A DNA stretch of 64,000 nucleotides from Streptomyces sp. TLI_235 (GTDB taxonomy: Bacteria; Actinomycetota; Actinomycetes; Streptomycetales; Streptomycetaceae), in assembly GCA_002300355.1 (NCBI GenBank), contig NSGV01000004.1:62001-126000 (forward strand), written 5' to 3'. Below the pieces are notes generated by a model. The model was given only the letters and a program-made list of their open reading frames with translations, was not told the origin of the DNA and searched no databases. Below are positions 8,697 to 16,511 of the stretch, in pieces. Numbering within the stretch: the first letter of the stretch is position 1; every line of letters starts with the position of its first letter. Made by a program: the position numbers and the translations under genes.

Positions 8697-8719
8697 GTGT
8701 CAGTGGCGGCCCGTAGTGT
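8697..8719 (+). promoter_or_regulatory. Candidate RecA-NDp/PafBC-type DNA-damage promoter
   Basis: GTGTCAGTG at 8697-8705, an 8-nt spacer and TAGTGT at 8714-8719 reproduce the actinobacterial RecA-independent DNA-damage promoter (TTGTCRGTG-N8-TANNNT) with one mismatch, the first T. The -10 ends 7 nt before the ATG of the small ORF at 8727, predicting a leaderless mRNA. Confidence 0.55.
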
Positions 8720-8726
8720 CGCCGAC

Positions 8727-8900
8727 ATGAGCCCGATGACCGTCTCCGCCCACCGACCCGCCGCCCTCGCCGAGGAGTCCGCGCTGCCCGCCGACCGCCC
8801 CGCGCCCTCGCTCGCGGCCCCCGCCGCAGCCGCGGCCCGCGTGCTCCCGCTCTGGGCCTCGCCGCTGGCCGCCGCCCACCCCCGGCCCGCCGCGGTCTGA
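8727..8900 (+). CDS. Small Ala/Pro-rich protein of unknown function, possibly damage-induced
   Basis: A 57-residue open frame with almost exclusively G or C at third codon positions. No domain is recognised; the product is rich in Ala and Pro with one Trp (LPLWASPLAA). No Shine-Dalgarno is present, but the ATG lies 7 nt after a TAGTGT -10 element in a RecA-NDp-like promoter, which would suit leaderless translation. The promoter is the main reason for listing it. A second ATG at 8736 is possible. The protein may not be real. Confidence 0.4.
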   Translation: MSPMTVSAHRPAALAEESALPADRPAPSLAAPAAAAARVLPLWASPLAAAHPRPAAV

Positions 8901-9004
8901 GCCGCCCGCCGGCTGGGTGCGGCGCGTGAACGGCACCCCGACTCGCGTCGTACCCGAAGTACCCATACTGGGAGTGAAGGGGTCCCCGACCGGTGGAGGC
9001 GCGG

Positions 9005-11377
9005 ATGGCGGGAGGTCTTGACGGCGGCGGGGTCCTCGACGACGTCGTGACAGCCCTGATCGACGGCCGGGGCACGGTGCTCACCTGGTCCGCCGCCGCG
9101 GCGGAGCTCACTGGGCGGTCGGCTTCCGAGGTCTGCGGCCGGCCGCTCGCCGAACAGCTCGCGGGCACGGAGAGTGACGGGCCGCCCGCCGACGGCCCCC
9201 TGCACCTGCGCGGCCCCACCGGCGAGGCCGTCCCCGTGTACTGCCGCCTCCTGCCGCTCGACCGACCCCCGGCCGGTGGGCACCGCCTGCTGCTGGCCGT
9301 CCGCACGGACCTGGCACAGGAACTCGAACAGGGCGCCGCCCTGCTGCGCGCCCTGCTCGCCCAGGACCGGATCGGATTCGTCCTGCGCGACACCGACCTG
9401 GTGGTCGAGCGGACCAACGCCTCGCCCGACCTGCCGAGCCTGCGCGGCATGCCCACGCTGCCCGTCGGCAGCACCCTCGGCGACGTGATGGCCGAGCCCG
9501 ACGCCGACACCTCCGAGCACATCCTGCGGGCCCTGCTGGAGACCGGCCGCCCGCAGGCCGCCCACGAGCAACGCGTCCGCTCGGTCACCGAACCCGGCCT
9601 CGAATGGTCCTTCCTGGTCTCCGCAGTCCGGCTGGACGACCGCCACGGGAAACCCGCTGGCACCGCCGCCCTGCTCACCGACGCCACCGCGCAGTGGCGG
9701 GCCGCCCGCCGCCTGGAGCTGCGCCACCGGGCCGTCGCCGGGATCGGCGTGTCCCTGGACGTCACCACGACCGCCCGGGAGATCGCGAACGTCCTCGCAC
9801 CCGCCTTCGCCGACCTGGTGACCGTCGACCTCGCCGAGCCCGTCCTCACCGGCGACGAACCGCCGAAGACCTCCGGCGGCGGCGACCTCCACCTGCGGCG
9901 CGCCGCGATGCACTCCGCCGGCGAGATCGGCCCGCCGGGCGACCTGCGCACCGGCGACGCGATACCGCTCCTGCCGGACCGGCCGCAGGTCCGCCGCCTC
10001 CAGGCCGGCCACACCGTCGTCCTCGGCCGTGCCGAACTGCTGGAGGGTCTCCAGGACCCCGAGCTGATCCGGCTGATCGTTCCCGAGCGGGCCCACTGCC
10101 TCGCCGTCGCGCCGCTCTTCGCCCGCGGCCTGGTCCTCGGCACCATCGCCGCCTGGCGGATCAACCGCACTGACCGCTTCGACAGCGGCGACAGCGCCCT
10201 GCTCGCCGAGATCGCCGCGCACGCCTCGCTCAGCGTCGACAACGCCCGCCGCTACGCCCGTGAGCACCGCGCCGCGGTCGCCCTCCAGCAGCGCCTGCTG
10301 CCGCGCTCCGCGACCCGCACCTCCGTCCTCGAGACGGTCGGCCGCTACCTGCCCGCCGCCGACGGCGGCGAGATCGGCGGCGACTGGTTCGACACCATCC
10401 TGCTGCCCTCGCTGCGGGTCGCCCTGGTCGTCGGCGACGTCATCGGCCACGGCCTGCACGCCGCCGCCACCATGGGACGGCTCCGCACCGCCGTGCAGAC
10501 CCTCGCCGACCTCGAACTGCCCCCCGACGAACTGCTCACCCGGCTCGACGACCTCGTCGCCCGCCTCGCCGCCGAGGCCGACCCCGCGCACCGCGACACC
10601 ATCGGGGCGACCTGCCTGCTCGCCCTCTACGACCCCGTCACCCGGCAGTGCACCCTGGCCAGCGCCGGCCACCCGCCTCCCGTGGTCGCCGAACCGGGCG
10701 GCACCGCCCGCCCGCTCCCGGTGCGCCCCGGCCCGCTGCTCGGCGTCGGCGGCCTGCCCTTCGAGACCACCACCGTGGAACTCGCCCCCGGCTCGCTGCT
10801 CGCCCTCTACACCGACGGCCTGCTCGTCCGGCAGGGCGGCGACCTCGACTCCGCCGTCCGGACCCTCGAAGGCCGGCTCGGCCGCCTCGCCGCCTCCGGG
10901 CAGAGCCTCGACGCCGTCGGACGGGAACTGATCACCGGCCCGGGCGCCGCCACCGTCGCCGACGACACCGCCCTGCTGCTCGCCCGCACCAGCGCGCTCG
11001 ACCCGGACGCCGTCGCCGAATGGCAGTTCCCCGCCGACCCCGCCACCGTCGCCGACGCCCGGGCCGCGGTCGCCGCCCGCCTCTCCGCCTGGGGGCTCGA
11101 CGACCTCGCCTTCACCACCGAACTGATCGTCAGCGAGCTGGTCACCAACGCCATCCGCTACGCCGGAGGGCCGGTGGGCCTGCGGCTGATCCTGGACACC
11201 GTCCTGATCTGCGAGGTCAGCGACCCGAGCAACACCCAACCCCGGCTGCGCCGCGCCCGGGTCACCGACGAGGGCGGCCGCGGGCTGTTCCTGGTCGCCC
11301 AGCTCAGCCACCGCTGGGGGAGCCGCTACGGGCCCACCGGCAAGACCATCTGGTCGGAGCAGCAACTGGAGGCGTGA
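9005..11377 (+). CDS. PAS-PAS-GAF-SpoIIE phosphatase with C-terminal anti-sigma-type ATPase domain
   Basis: A 790-residue soluble signalling protein of a class abundant in Streptomyces. In order: PAS (about 15-100), a second PAS-like domain (110-225), GAF (240-420), PP2C/SpoIIE Ser/Thr phosphatase (425-660), HATPase_c of the RsbW/SpoIIAB type (670-790). Phosphatase metal-binding motifs are GGDWFD (Asp460), GDVIGHG and the late DDTALLLAR. The kinase-like module shows ELVTNAIRYAGG and DEGGRGLF. Such proteins act in partner-switching, dephosphorylating anti-anti-sigma factors and phosphorylating or binding their partners. The sensed signal is unknown. ATG 9005 was chosen over GTG 8993 because GTGGAGG lies correctly upstream. 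Confidence 0.9.
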   Translation: MAGGLDGGGVLDDVVTALIDGRGTVLTWSAAAAELTGRSASEVCGRPLAEQLAGTESDGPPADGPLHLRGPTGEAVPVYCRLLPLDRPPAGGHRLLLAVRTDLAQELEQGAALLRALLAQDRIGFVLRDTDLVVERTNASPDLPSLRGMPTLPVGSTLGDVMAEPDADTSEHILRALLETGRPQAAHEQRVRSVTEPGLEWSFLVSAVRLDDRHGKPAGTAALLTDATAQWRAARRLELRHRAVAGIGVSLDVTTTAREIANVLAPAFADLVTVDLAEPVLTGDEPPKTSGGGDLHLRRAAMHSAGEIGPPGDLRTGDAIPLLPDRPQVRRLQAGHTVVLGRAELLEGLQDPELIRLIVPERAHCLAVAPLFARGLVLGTIAAWRINRTDRFDSGDSALLAEIAAHASLSVDNARRYAREHRAAVALQQRLLPRSATRTSVLETVGRYLPAADGGEIGGDWFDTILLPSLRVALVVGDVIGHGLHAAATMGRLRTAVQTLADLELPPDELLTRLDDLVARLAAEADPAHRDTIGATCLLALYDPVTRQCTLASAGHPPPVVAEPGGTARPLPVRPGPLLGVGGLPFETTTVELAPGSLLALYTDGLLVRQGGDLDSAVRTLEGRLGRLAASGQSLDAVGRELITGPGAATVADDTALLLARTSALDPDAVAEWQFPADPATVADARAAVAARLSAWGLDDLAFTTELIVSELVTNAIRYAGGPVGLRLILDTVLICEVSDPSNTQPRLRRARVTDEGGRGLFLVAQLSHRWGSRYGPTGKTIWSEQQLEA

Positions 11378-11399
11378 CGGGTGCGCGGCGCCGTGCACC

Positions 11400-11429
11400 G
11401 GCCGGGCCCACGTAGGTGCGGGCCCGGCC
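11400..11429. terminator. Hairpin terminator between convergent genes
   Basis: GGCCGGGCCC at 11400-11409 and GGGCCCGGCC at 11420-11429 form a perfect 10-bp stem with a 10-nt loop, just after the phosphatase stop and just past the esterase remnant on the other strand. It should terminate in both directions, without a U-tract, as is usual in this lineage. Confidence 0.65.
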
Positions 11430-11435
11430 GGCGGG

Positions 11436-12118
11436 TCAGCCGAGCGTGCAGGGTGTGCCGTTGAGCGTGAAGTCGGTCGGCGCGCCGGTGTCGCCGGTGT
11501 GGGTGGCCTGGAAGCCGAGGGACACCGAGCCACCGGGGGCGACGGCCGCGTTGTAGGCGGTGTTGCGGGCGGTGACCGCGCCCGAGGCCGGGCTGTAGGA
11601 GGCGTTCCAGCCGGAGGTGACGGGTCTGTCCGGCCGGCAGCGTGAACGCCAGCGACCAGCCGTCCACCGCGGTACCGCCGGTGTTGGTGACGGTGAGCGC
11701 CGCCGTCAGCCCGGTGTTCCAGCCGGTGACGGTGTACCCGCCCCGGCAGGCGGCGCCCGTGGGCGGCGTGGTCGGGGGAGTCGGGGTCGACGGGGGACTG
11801 GTCGGGGGCGTGGTCGGGTCGGTGGAGTCCAGGCCGAAGAAGGCGATCGCCTGCGCCGCCATGCCGGACGTCGGCAGGGTGTGCCCGGCGCCCTGCACAC
11901 TGACCGCCTCGACCGGGGCGCGGGTGCCGGTGCCGCCGTAGCGGGTACGGGTCCGGCTCGGCTGCGGGTGGTCGGTGAGGACGGGTGTCCGGCTCACGCC
12001 CAGCACGTCCGTCCACTGCTCTGGTCGCCGACGGGCAGACCACGATGAAGCCGTACCGGTCGGCCAGCGAGGCGAACTCCGTCCCCGAGTAGAAGGCGGG
12101 ACCGGAGCCCGTGCAGTG
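11436..12118 (-). pseudogene. Remnant of a secreted PHB-depolymerase-family esterase with CBM2
   Basis: Three blocks in order on the reverse strand match one protein family. About 12118-12020 encodes HCTGSGPAFYSGTEFASLAD and the following YGFIVVCPSAT, an early esterase-core segment. It jumps directly, in another frame, to WTDVLGVSRTPVLTD (near 12020-11980), so the nucleophile-bearing middle is missing. The C-terminal core (AGHTLP...AIAFFGLDS), a Pro/Thr linker and a family 2 carbohydrate-binding module follow (CRGGYTVTGWNTGLTAAL). The CBM frame is broken by one extra base in the GGG run at 11622-11624, then continues to its normal end DFTLNGTPCTLG at 11436. The signal peptide is also gone. 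Such enzymes deacetylate xylan or cleave feruloyl esters. Confidence 0.85.
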
Positions 12119-12273
12119 CTTGGGGGCGGTACGGGAACCTAGGGGCGGTACGGGCGGGCCCACCGGAAACCCTCGTGATCCGGCGGGCGCCCGGGAAAAC
12201 CGTCCCACGCCCCGCCCGGCCCCGGCATCCGACAGGCGTCGGACGATCCGCGGCCGCCAGCCGACACCCGCGC

Positions 12274-12301
12274 GGTCCGAACGTCGGGGTCCGAACGTCG
12301 G
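12274..12301. repeat. 14-bp tandem duplication upstream of the kinase gene
   Basis: GGTCCGAACGTCGG occurs twice head to tail (12274-12287, 12288-12301), followed by a diverged GGCCGACGGAACGTC. Another short direct repeat, GGGGCGGTACGGG, occurs twice between 12122 and 12155. The 279-bp stretch 12119-12397 otherwise holds only the promoter region of the kinase. Confidence 0.6.
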
Positions 12302-12397
12302 GGCCGACGGAACGTCAGGTCCGGCGGGGCGGTAGAGCGCCGTCGGCCGGGGGTATTCCACCGGGGCACGCGCGCCGCGCGGCCGGAGGAGGCACAC

Positions 12398-14059
12398 ATG
12401 GACGGTGCTGGGCGGGGGTACCTGTGGCTCGCCGCGGAGGCGCCGTCGGCGGGGCTGTTCGACCTGCCGGTGGTGAGCGCGGCCACGCTGGTCGCGGTGG
12501 TGGTGGCGCTGGCCGTGCGCGCCGTCTCCTGGCCGCTGCTGACGCGCAGTCGCCAGGGCCTGCGGAACCGGGCGCTGGCCGCCGAGGCGGCCGATCCGTC
12601 CGAGGACCTGCCGCTGCACCCCGGTGCGGTGGCCGGGGAGCGCCTGCTGGCGGTGGTGGTGGCTGCCGTCACCTTGCTGCTGGTGCTGAAGGTCTTCGAC
12701 CCGGTCCACCTCTACCCGGTCTGGCCCGCCAGCCCGCTGTCGTTCGGCCCGGACTACTCGCCCGTCGGCGAGCGCCTGGCCGGTCATCTCGTGTCGGCCG
12801 TCCCGCTCCTGCTGGGCTGGCTGTGGCTCTGGTACGCCAACCGGCGCGAGCTGTGGACCACCGGCACGGCTTCGGTGCTCTGGAACGCCCCGGCGACGCG
12901 CCGCACCATCGCCGTCGGCCTCGGGGCGGGCGCCCTGCTCGGCGTCCTGGTGCTGCCGCTCGGTGTCGTCGCGGCGCTGCTGGCCCTGCAACTCGCGGAG
13001 TTCGCGGTCGGCCGCCGCCGGCGGGGTGCCGCCGCGCCCGACCCGGGCACGCCACCCCCTGTCGCGCCCGACCGGAGCACGCCGTCCGCCGCCCCGGCGG
13101 CCCCGGTCCGGACACCGCCGCAGACCGCCGCGCCCGCGGCCTCCGCCGTACCCCACCAGCTGCTGCGCTCGCACGAGCCGCGCCGGCTCGGCGACTACCA
13201 CCTGCTGGGCCGGATCGGCGCGGGCGGCATGGGGACGGTGTACCTCGCCCGCCGCGAGGGCTCGGCCACCCAGGTGGCACTGAAGACCATCAACCCCGAA
13301 CTGATCGAGGACGAGCAGCTGCTGCGCCGCTTCGAGCGGGAGGCCGAGGTGCTCGCCATGGTGCCCGGCGCCTACACCGCCCGGGTCCTCGACGCGGGCG
13401 TCGCGGAGGGGCGGCCCTATCTGGCGATGGAGCTGCTGGACGGCCGTCCGCTCGACGCTCACCTGCGCGACCTGGGCCCGATCGGGTCGCCCGAGGCGCT
13501 GCGGGCGCTGGCCCTCGCGCTCGCCGCGGCCCTGGCCGGTGTGCACCGGCTGGGCCTGGTGCACCGCGACCTCAAGCCGGCGAACATCATGCTGACCTCG
13601 GCCGGGCCGCGGCTGCTCGACTTCGGGATCGCGGCGATCGTCGACGGCACCCGGCTGACCCGGACCGGTGGCGGCCCCGGCACCCTGACCTACATGGCGC
13701 CCGAGCAGTTCGGCGACGATCCGGTGGGCGCGCCCGCCGACGTCTGGGCCTGGGCCTGCTGCGTGGTGTGCGCCGCGCACGGGGCCAGCCCGTTCGCGGC
13801 GGCGAGCACCGGCGCCGTGATCCGCCGGATCGTCGACTCCGGACCCGACCGGGCGGCCATCGACGCGCTGGCCGCCCGGGACCCCGCGCTGGCCGACGTG
13901 GTCCGCCGGTCCCTCGCCCCCGAGCCGGCGGACCGCCCGGCCGACGGCGCCGCCCTGCTCGTCCGGCTCAACGGCCCGCAGGGCCCCGGGCACACTGCCC
14001 CGGACGCCCGCGCGCTCGGCGACGAGATCACCCGCGGCTGGCGCACCCTCGTCCTCTGA
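12398..14059 (+). CDS. Serine/threonine protein kinase with N-terminal membrane domain
   Basis: A 553-residue kinase with the membrane part first. Residues 20-215 contain about four to five hydrophobic helices (VVSAATLVAVVVALAVRAV, LLAVVVAAVTLLLVL, LVSAVPLLLGWLWLWY, two more to 205). A Pro/Ala linker (215-260) precedes the kinase domain (about 264-530). Catalytic features are intact: P-loop GRIGAGGMGTVYLA, Lys296 in VALKT, HRDLKPAN with Asp391, DFG with Asp408, and APEQF. No PASTA or other extracellular sensor is present, so the membrane region may itself sense or anchor. The order is the reverse of the usual PknB type. The ATG follows GGAGGAGGC. Confidence 0.88.
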   Translation: MDGAGRGYLWLAAEAPSAGLFDLPVVSAATLVAVVVALAVRAVSWPLLTRSRQGLRNRALAAEAADPSEDLPLHPGAVAGERLLAVVVAAVTLLLVLKVFDPVHLYPVWPASPLSFGPDYSPVGERLAGHLVSAVPLLLGWLWLWYANRRELWTTGTASVLWNAPATRRTIAVGLGAGALLGVLVLPLGVVAALLALQLAEFAVGRRRRGAAAPDPGTPPPVAPDRSTPSAAPAAPVRTPPQTAAPAASAVPHQLLRSHEPRRLGDYHLLGRIGAGGMGTVYLARREGSATQVALKTINPELIEDEQLLRRFEREAEVLAMVPGAYTARVLDAGVAEGRPYLAMELLDGRPLDAHLRDLGPIGSPEALRALALALAAALAGVHRLGLVHRDLKPANIMLTSAGPRLLDFGIAAIVDGTRLTRTGGGPGTLTYMAPEQFGDDPVGAPADVWAWACCVVCAAHGASPFAAASTGAVIRRIVDSGPDRAAIDALAARDPALADVVRRSLAPEPADRPADGAALLVRLNGPQGPGHTAPDARALGDEITRGWRTLVL

Positions 14060-14097
14060 CCGCCGGGCGCGGGACGCATCCGGGGCGCCGCGGTCAG
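14056..14097. terminator. Bidirectional hairpin spanning two convergent stop codons
   Basis: CTGACCGC (14056-14063) pairs with GCGGTCAG (14090-14097), with further partial pairing inside (GGCGC with GCGCC). The stop codons of the kinase (14057-14059) and of the NmrA-like gene (14094-14096) lie within the two arms, an economical shared terminator. Confidence 0.55.
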
Positions 14098-14915
14098 CGG
14101 AACGCGGGGGCGTTCCGCCGTGCCCAGGCGGCGAACGGCCGGGGCGCTCGGCCGAGGACGCGCTCGACATCGGGGCTGACCCGCTGCTCGTCCGGGGTCG
14201 GGGTGCCGAGGACGGCCAGGGTGCCCTCGACCACGGGCGGCGGCATGAACCGGGCCAGCTGCGCGCGGGCCTCGTCAGGGGTCTGCTCGGTGAAGGCGAC
14301 CGGTGCGCCGATCGCCTCGGCGATGGCGGCCGCCCGGGAGCGCGGGGTGGTTGCCTCGGGCCCGGTGAGGACGTAGGTGCGGCCGTGGTGGCCGTCCTCG
14401 CGGAGTGCGGCCGCGGCGACCGCGGCGACGTCCTCCGGGTCGACGAACGGCAGGCCCACGTCGGCGAAGGGCCCGGTGGCGGCGCGGTGGGCTCGGATCG
14501 GCTCCGCCCAGGCGAAGGCGTTCGAGGCCAGGCCGCCGGAGCGCAGCACGGTCCATTCCGGGCCGCCGGCCGCGACCGCCGCCTCGAAGCGTGCGGCGTG
14601 CCGGTAGCTGTCCGGCCGGGTGCCGACCCCCTGCGAGGAGAGCAGCACAACCCTGCGGACACCCGCGTCGCGGGCCTGCTCCAGCAGACCGTCCGGGTCC
14701 TCGCCGGCCACCAGCAGGAAGAGGGCGTCCGCCCCGTCCAGGGCGGGCTGGACGGCGGCCGGGTCGGCGAGGTCGGCGACCACGTGCCGTACCCCCGGCG
14801 GCAGCGCGCCCTCGGGCGTGCGGCGGGACACGGCGGTCACCCGCTCGCCCGCCTCGACGAGCTGCCGGACCAGCGCCCGGCCGACGTTCCCGGTGGCACC
14901 TGTAACGACGATCAT
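14094..14915 (-). CDS. NmrA/NAD(P)H-binding-family oxidoreductase-like protein
   Basis: A 273-residue atypical short-chain dehydrogenase. MIVVTGATGNVGRALVRQL at the N terminus carries the GxxGxxG dinucleotide-binding motif. The body matches NmrA/YtfG-type NAD(P)-binding proteins (VVADLADPAAVQPALDGAD, RRVVLLSSQGVG, LPFVDPEDVAAVAAAALRE, YVLTGPEATT). Substrate unknown; relatives are quinone reductases or redox sensors. The ATG at 14915 follows AGGGGGAATC. It is divergent from a TetR gene, with palindromic sites between them, so it is the likely TetR target. Confidence 0.85.
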   Translation of the reverse strand: MIVVTGATGNVGRALVRQLVEAGERVTAVSRRTPEGALPPGVRHVVADLADPAAVQPALDGADALFLLVAGEDPDGLLEQARDAGVRRVVLLSSQGVGTRPDSYRHAARFEAAVAAGGPEWTVLRSGGLASNAFAWAEPIRAHRAATGPFADVGLPFVDPEDVAAVAAAALREDGHHGRTYVLTGPEATTPRSRAAAIAEAIGAPVAFTEQTPDEARAQLARFMPPPVVEGTLAVLGTPTPDEQRVSPDVERVLGRAPRPFAAWARRNAPAFR

Positions 14916-14930
14916 CTGATTCCCCCTGCA

Positions 14931-15018
14931 TGAGTTAGTTGGCTGACTCACTTGCTGAACGGCCGTGAGCCTAGCCCGGGCGGGACGGCTCTGTCTATAG
15001 TCAGTCGGGTGACTGACT
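14931..15018. promoter_or_regulatory. Two TetR operators in the NmrA/TetR divergent region
   Basis: 14999-15018 is AGTCAGTC-GGGT-GACTGACT, with perfect 8-bp arms. It overlaps the -10 TATAGT (14996-15001) and the GTG start at 15009, so bound repressor would block its own leaderless transcript. A related imperfect palindrome at 14931-14950 (TGAGTTAGTT/GGCTGACTCA) lies over the NmrA-side promoter. Assignment to the adjacent TetR is inferred. Confidence 0.65.
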
Positions 15019-15614
15019 CACAGGGCCTGTCGAGAGCCGAAGCAGCCGCCGCCAAGCGACGGCGCCTGACCGCCGCCGCCGCGAAAGTGCTGCACGAGAA
15101 GGGCGTCGAGCGCACCGCGATCGCCGACATCGCCCAGGCCGCCGGCGTGCCGGTGGGCAACGTGTACTACTACTTCAAGACCAAGGACGAACTCGTCGAG
15201 GCCGCCCTCGCCGAACAGACCGGACACCTCGACGCCCTCACCGCGCGGCTCGGCGAGCTGCCCGACGCCCGCGACCGTCTCAAGGGCCTGGTGACGGCCT
15301 GGGTCGACCAGCGCGACACCACCGCCCGCTTCGGCTGCCCCACCGGCACCCTCGCCGCCGAGATCGACAAACGTCCTCCGGGTGGCCTCGACGAGTCCGC
15401 AGCGCGGGTCGTCCGCCGGCTCCTCGCCTGGGCCGCCGACCAGTTCCGGCAGCTCGGCCTGCCCGATCCCGACGGACACGCCGTCACCCTCGTCGGCGCC
15501 TACCAGGGAATGTCCCTGCTGGCCAACGCCCTGCGCGACCCGGAGATCATGACGAGGGAGGGCGCCCGCCTGCTCGACTGGCTGGCCGGCCTGCCCGCCG
15601 GCACCCCCGGCTGA
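15009..15614 (+). CDS. TetR/AcrR-family transcriptional regulator
   Basis: A 201-residue repressor. The N-terminal HTH reads RTAIADIAQAAGVPVGNVYYYF (listed here as two parts: RTAIADIAQAAG and VPVGNVYYYF), followed by the usual KTKDELVEAALAE and a ligand-binding domain with a tetracyclin-repressor-like C terminus. GTG at 15009 was chosen because a TATAGT -10 ends 7 nt upstream and no ribosome site exists, indicating a leaderless mRNA. An operator-like palindrome covers the start codon. The divergent NmrA-like gene is the probable partner; the pair looks like a small electrophile or quinone-responsive module. Confidence 0.88.
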   Translation: MTDSQGLSRAEAAAAKRRRLTAAAAKVLHEKGVERTAIADIAQAAGVPVGNVYYYFKTKDELVEAALAEQTGHLDALTARLGELPDARDRLKGLVTAWVDQRDTTARFGCPTGTLAAEIDKRPPGGLDESAARVVRRLLAWAADQFRQLGLPDPDGHAVTLVGAYQGMSLLANALRDPEIMTREGARLLDWLAGLPAGTPG

Positions 15615-15659
15615 GATAACTGCCGCGCGGCTGCACCGAGCCGCCGCCGGTGTCGCCGC

Positions 15660-16058
15660 TCATCCGGCGGAACCCTCCGAGGGCGGTGGCACGGCCGGCG
15701 CCGTCGCTGCGCCGGCGGCTCCGCCCCGCAGGTCCCCGTCGGTGGCCCCGTCGGCGGCCGACCGCAGGCTGTCGGTCACGATGCGCTCCGCGAGAATCGG
15801 CACGAAGGCGCGGATCCGGCTGCCGTCGAAGCGGTGCAGCGCCTCGTCCAGGGCCCGGTCCACGGCCTCGGCGCCCGCGGTCGCGTCGAAGCGCTGGTGC
15901 AGCCGCCGGCCGGCCGCCGCCCAGGTGGCCCGCTCCTTGCCGTCCGCCTGTCCCGGTTCGGCGGAGTCGCCGGACTCGCCGGGCTCGCCGGACTCAGCCG
16001 GGTGCTCGGGCTCCGCCCGGCCGGCGGGCGCGGCCGCGACGGTGGGTTCCGGATCCAT
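15660..16058 (-). CDS. Small protein with three-helix bundle dimerisation domain
   Basis: A 132-residue protein: an acidic, low-complexity N-terminal third, then a helical domain (RLHQRFDATAGAEAVDRALDEAL and RIRAFVPILAERIVTDSLR) matching the short three-helix bundle dimerisation domain found in many actinobacterial proteins. An Ala/Pro-rich tail follows. Function unknown; the domain is often fused to or encoded beside regulators. The ATG at 16058 has a GAGG about 8 nt upstream. The C terminus ends 46 bp from the TetR gene, in convergent orientation. Confidence 0.65.
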   Translation of the reverse strand: MDPEPTVAAAPAGRAEPEHPAESGEPGESGDSAEPGQADGKERATWAAAGRRLHQRFDATAGAEAVDRALDEALHRFDGSRIRAFVPILAERIVTDSLRSAADGATDGDLRGGAAGAATAPAVPPPSEGSAG

Positions 16059-16102
16059 GTCGGCCTCGCAGGGGAATCGGGAGGGTCGGCCGGGTGCCCG
16101 GC

Positions 16103-16312
16103 TCAGGCCCGCGGGAGACGTACGGCCGCGGCCAGGCCAGGCAGCCCGGCGACGGCGAGGGTGCTCATCGCCGCGCCGTAGCCGCCGCGGTCCAGACCGG
16201 CCACCAGGATGGTGCCCGCGATCGCCGTCCCCAAAGACGAGCCCGGGTTGGACGCGCTCCGGGACAGGCCGGAAATTTCGCCCTGCTGCGCTCCGGGCTG
16301 CGTCCGCGGCGA
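16103..16312 (-). pseudogene. C-terminal stub of a DHA2-type MFS transporter
   Basis: The reverse strand encodes QQGEISGLSRSASNPGSSLG followed by TAIAGTILVAGL and a final hydrophobic helix ending LPRA, typical of the last two helices of 14-TM drug/proton MFS exporters. Nothing upstream encodes the preceding twelve helices; the open frame instead runs into unrelated sequence up to 16441. It is a deletion remnant. The rest of 16313-16511 shows no gene. Confidence 0.7.
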
Positions 16313-16511
16313 CGCTCCCGTCACGCCGGTCCCGCTCATGCGTGCCGCCTTCTCCCGAGACCGGGGCAGCACGAGATCCCGGATGCTCCGAGCGACCCGC
16401 CGCGCGGCGGGTGCGCCGACCCGTCCCTGCCAGCTTGGCACGCCCGGGCGAGGGGATCCTGTCGACGGTGCCGCCGCACTCCGGATCCGCCGCCCCGGCC
16501 GGTGCGGCGGA

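Noticed and set aside
8645..14662. A reverse-strand open frame of about 2000 codons across several genes.
   Set aside because: It is antisense to clearly supported genes and its translation is low-complexity Arg/Gly/Ala. Long antisense frames are expected at this GC content.
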